A stretch of DNA of 64,000 nucleotides, taken from contig NZ_JBGCCU010000007.1 of NCBI RefSeq assembly GCF_041261445.1, positions 124,001-188,000 of the forward strand. The letters are read 5' to 3'. Origin of the DNA: Catenulispora sp. EB89. Lineage in GTDB: Bacteria; Actinomycetota; Actinomycetes; Streptomycetales; Catenulisporaceae. How positions within the stretch are numbered: position 1 is the first letter of the stretch; each line of letters opens with the position of its first letter. This document shows, piece after piece, positions 63,571-64,000 of this stretch. The notes beneath the pieces were generated by a model. It had not been told where the DNA came from and did no database searches. It was given only the letters and a program-made list of their open reading frames with translations. The position numbers and the translations under genes were made by a program.

Positions 63571-64000
63571 ATGACTCAGCAACAGCGCGAAGCACTCGAC
63601 ACCATCTTTCGTAACGGCGCGCTGGACATCGGCGGCGATCCGGCGGTCCAGCGTGAGGTCTTCACCGGCATGCTGACTTCCCGTCCGCTGCCCGACGACG
63701 TGATCCTCACTCCTTCCGTCATCGGCGGCGTGCCGGTGCTGGAGGTCGAGGTCGAGGTCGAGGTCGAGGTCGAGCCGGTCGGCACTCTGCTGTGGTTCCA
63801 CGGCGGGTTCTACGTTCTCGGCTCGCCGCGCACCTCGGCCGCGCTGGCCTCGGACGTCGCCCGGCGGACCGGGATGAAGGTGATCTCGGTGGACTACCGG
63901 CTGGCGCCGGAGCACCCCTATCCGGCAGCGCTCGATGACGCGGTTGCGGTCTACCGGGCCATCCTGGCGAGCGCCGAGGGCCGGAACTCCGGTCGGGATG
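63571..64000 (+). CDS. HSL-type alpha/beta hydrolase, 3'-truncated by the window end
   Basis: The frame opens at ATG 63571 (MTQQQREALDTIFRNGALD) and runs to the window end without a stop. It contains the hormone-sensitive-lipase signature WFHGGFYVLGSP (oxyanion hole HGGF) and YRLAPEHPYPAALDD. The catalytic Ser, Asp and His lie beyond the window. A GluVal repeat (EVEVEVEVEVE, from five GAGGTC copies) sits just before the HGG strand. Likely a carboxylesterase, controlled by the divergent LysR protein. Confidence 0.85.
   Translation, partial: MTQQQREALDTIFRNGALDIGGDPAVQREVFTGMLTSRPLPDDVILTPSVIGGVPVLEVEVEVEVEVEPVGTLLWFHGGFYVLGSPRTSAALASDVARRTGMKVISVDYRLAPEHPYPAALDDAVAVYRAILASAEGRNSGRD
63742..63771 (+). 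repeat. Hexamer tandem repeat GAGGTC x5
   Basis: Five exact copies in frame within the HSL-type hydrolase gene, coding alternating Glu and Val. Copy-number change would keep the frame. Confidence 0.9.

Overview
This is a 64 kb stretch of a very GC-rich actinobacterial chromosome. The window carries chaplins, a class-E (LAxTG-type) sorting signal, a whiE-like spore-pigment locus, many secreted glycoside hydrolases and many small TetR, XRE, ROK, LacI and LysR regulators. Together these point to a filamentous, sporulating actinomycete of the Streptomyces or Catenulispora sort. The genus cannot be fixed from the sequence alone. I saw no tRNA, rRNA, insertion sequence, prophage or CRISPR array.

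Layout. 1-4.1 kb: the end of an AHSA1/SRPBCC gene, a hotdog thioesterase, a small chaplin, a large chaplin with four chaplin domains and a wall-sorting tail, and a rhomboid-like membrane protein. 4.2-11.1 kb: a one-chain AceE-like thiamine-diphosphate enzyme, a YihY-type membrane protein, an enoyl-CoA hydratase behind a perfect operator-like palindrome, a PIG-L deacetylase, a DECR-like reductase and a family-5 uracil-DNA glycosylase. 11.1-19.1 kb: secreted polysaccharide enzymes (GH76 and GH64 in one operon, GH54 divergent), an alpha/beta hydrolase and a secreted NTF2-like protein preceded by two TetR-type palindromes.

19.5-30.4 kb: a type II polyketide locus in the whiE order. It runs SchA/CurD-domain protein, cupin, KS-alpha, KS-beta, ACP, aromatase and TcmI-type cyclase, with a divergent FAD monooxygenase. 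The operon continues without a break into a complete private acetyl-CoA carboxylase (AccD-AccA fusion, biotin carrier, biotin carboxylase), so it carries its own malonyl-CoA supply. Most junctions are 4-base stop/start overlaps.

30.4-45.4 kb: a secreted SGNH esterase and a lipoprotein. Next is a short leader peptide with mutually exclusive RNA hairpins in front of a GNAT acetyltransferase, which overlaps a second-type initiation factor IF-1. A ROK regulator stands divergent to a HAD phosphatase and a GRP-family sugar transporter. A pseudokinase-flippase fusion follows, then an SDR/XRE divergent pair, a TetR/CMD-domain divergent pair, a frameshifted DUF4132 relic and a secreted HAF-repeat protein.

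45.4-64 kb: a DipZ-type CcdA-thioredoxin protein and a PoxB-like enzyme. Then comes what looks like an alpha-1,3-glucan utilisation locus: two tandem GH87 enzymes, two paralogous LacI regulators, an ABC sugar importer without its own ATPase, and a GH13 alpha-glucosidase. A LysR regulator divergent from a truncated HSL-type hydrolase ends the window. GH64 (beta-1,3-glucan), GH76 (alpha-mannan) and GH87 (alpha-1,3-glucan) together suggest attack on fungal cell walls. The most unusual items are the leader-peptide/RNA-switch operon for GNAT plus IF-1, the four-domain chaplin, and the 30-bp perfect palindrome in the pigment promoter region.
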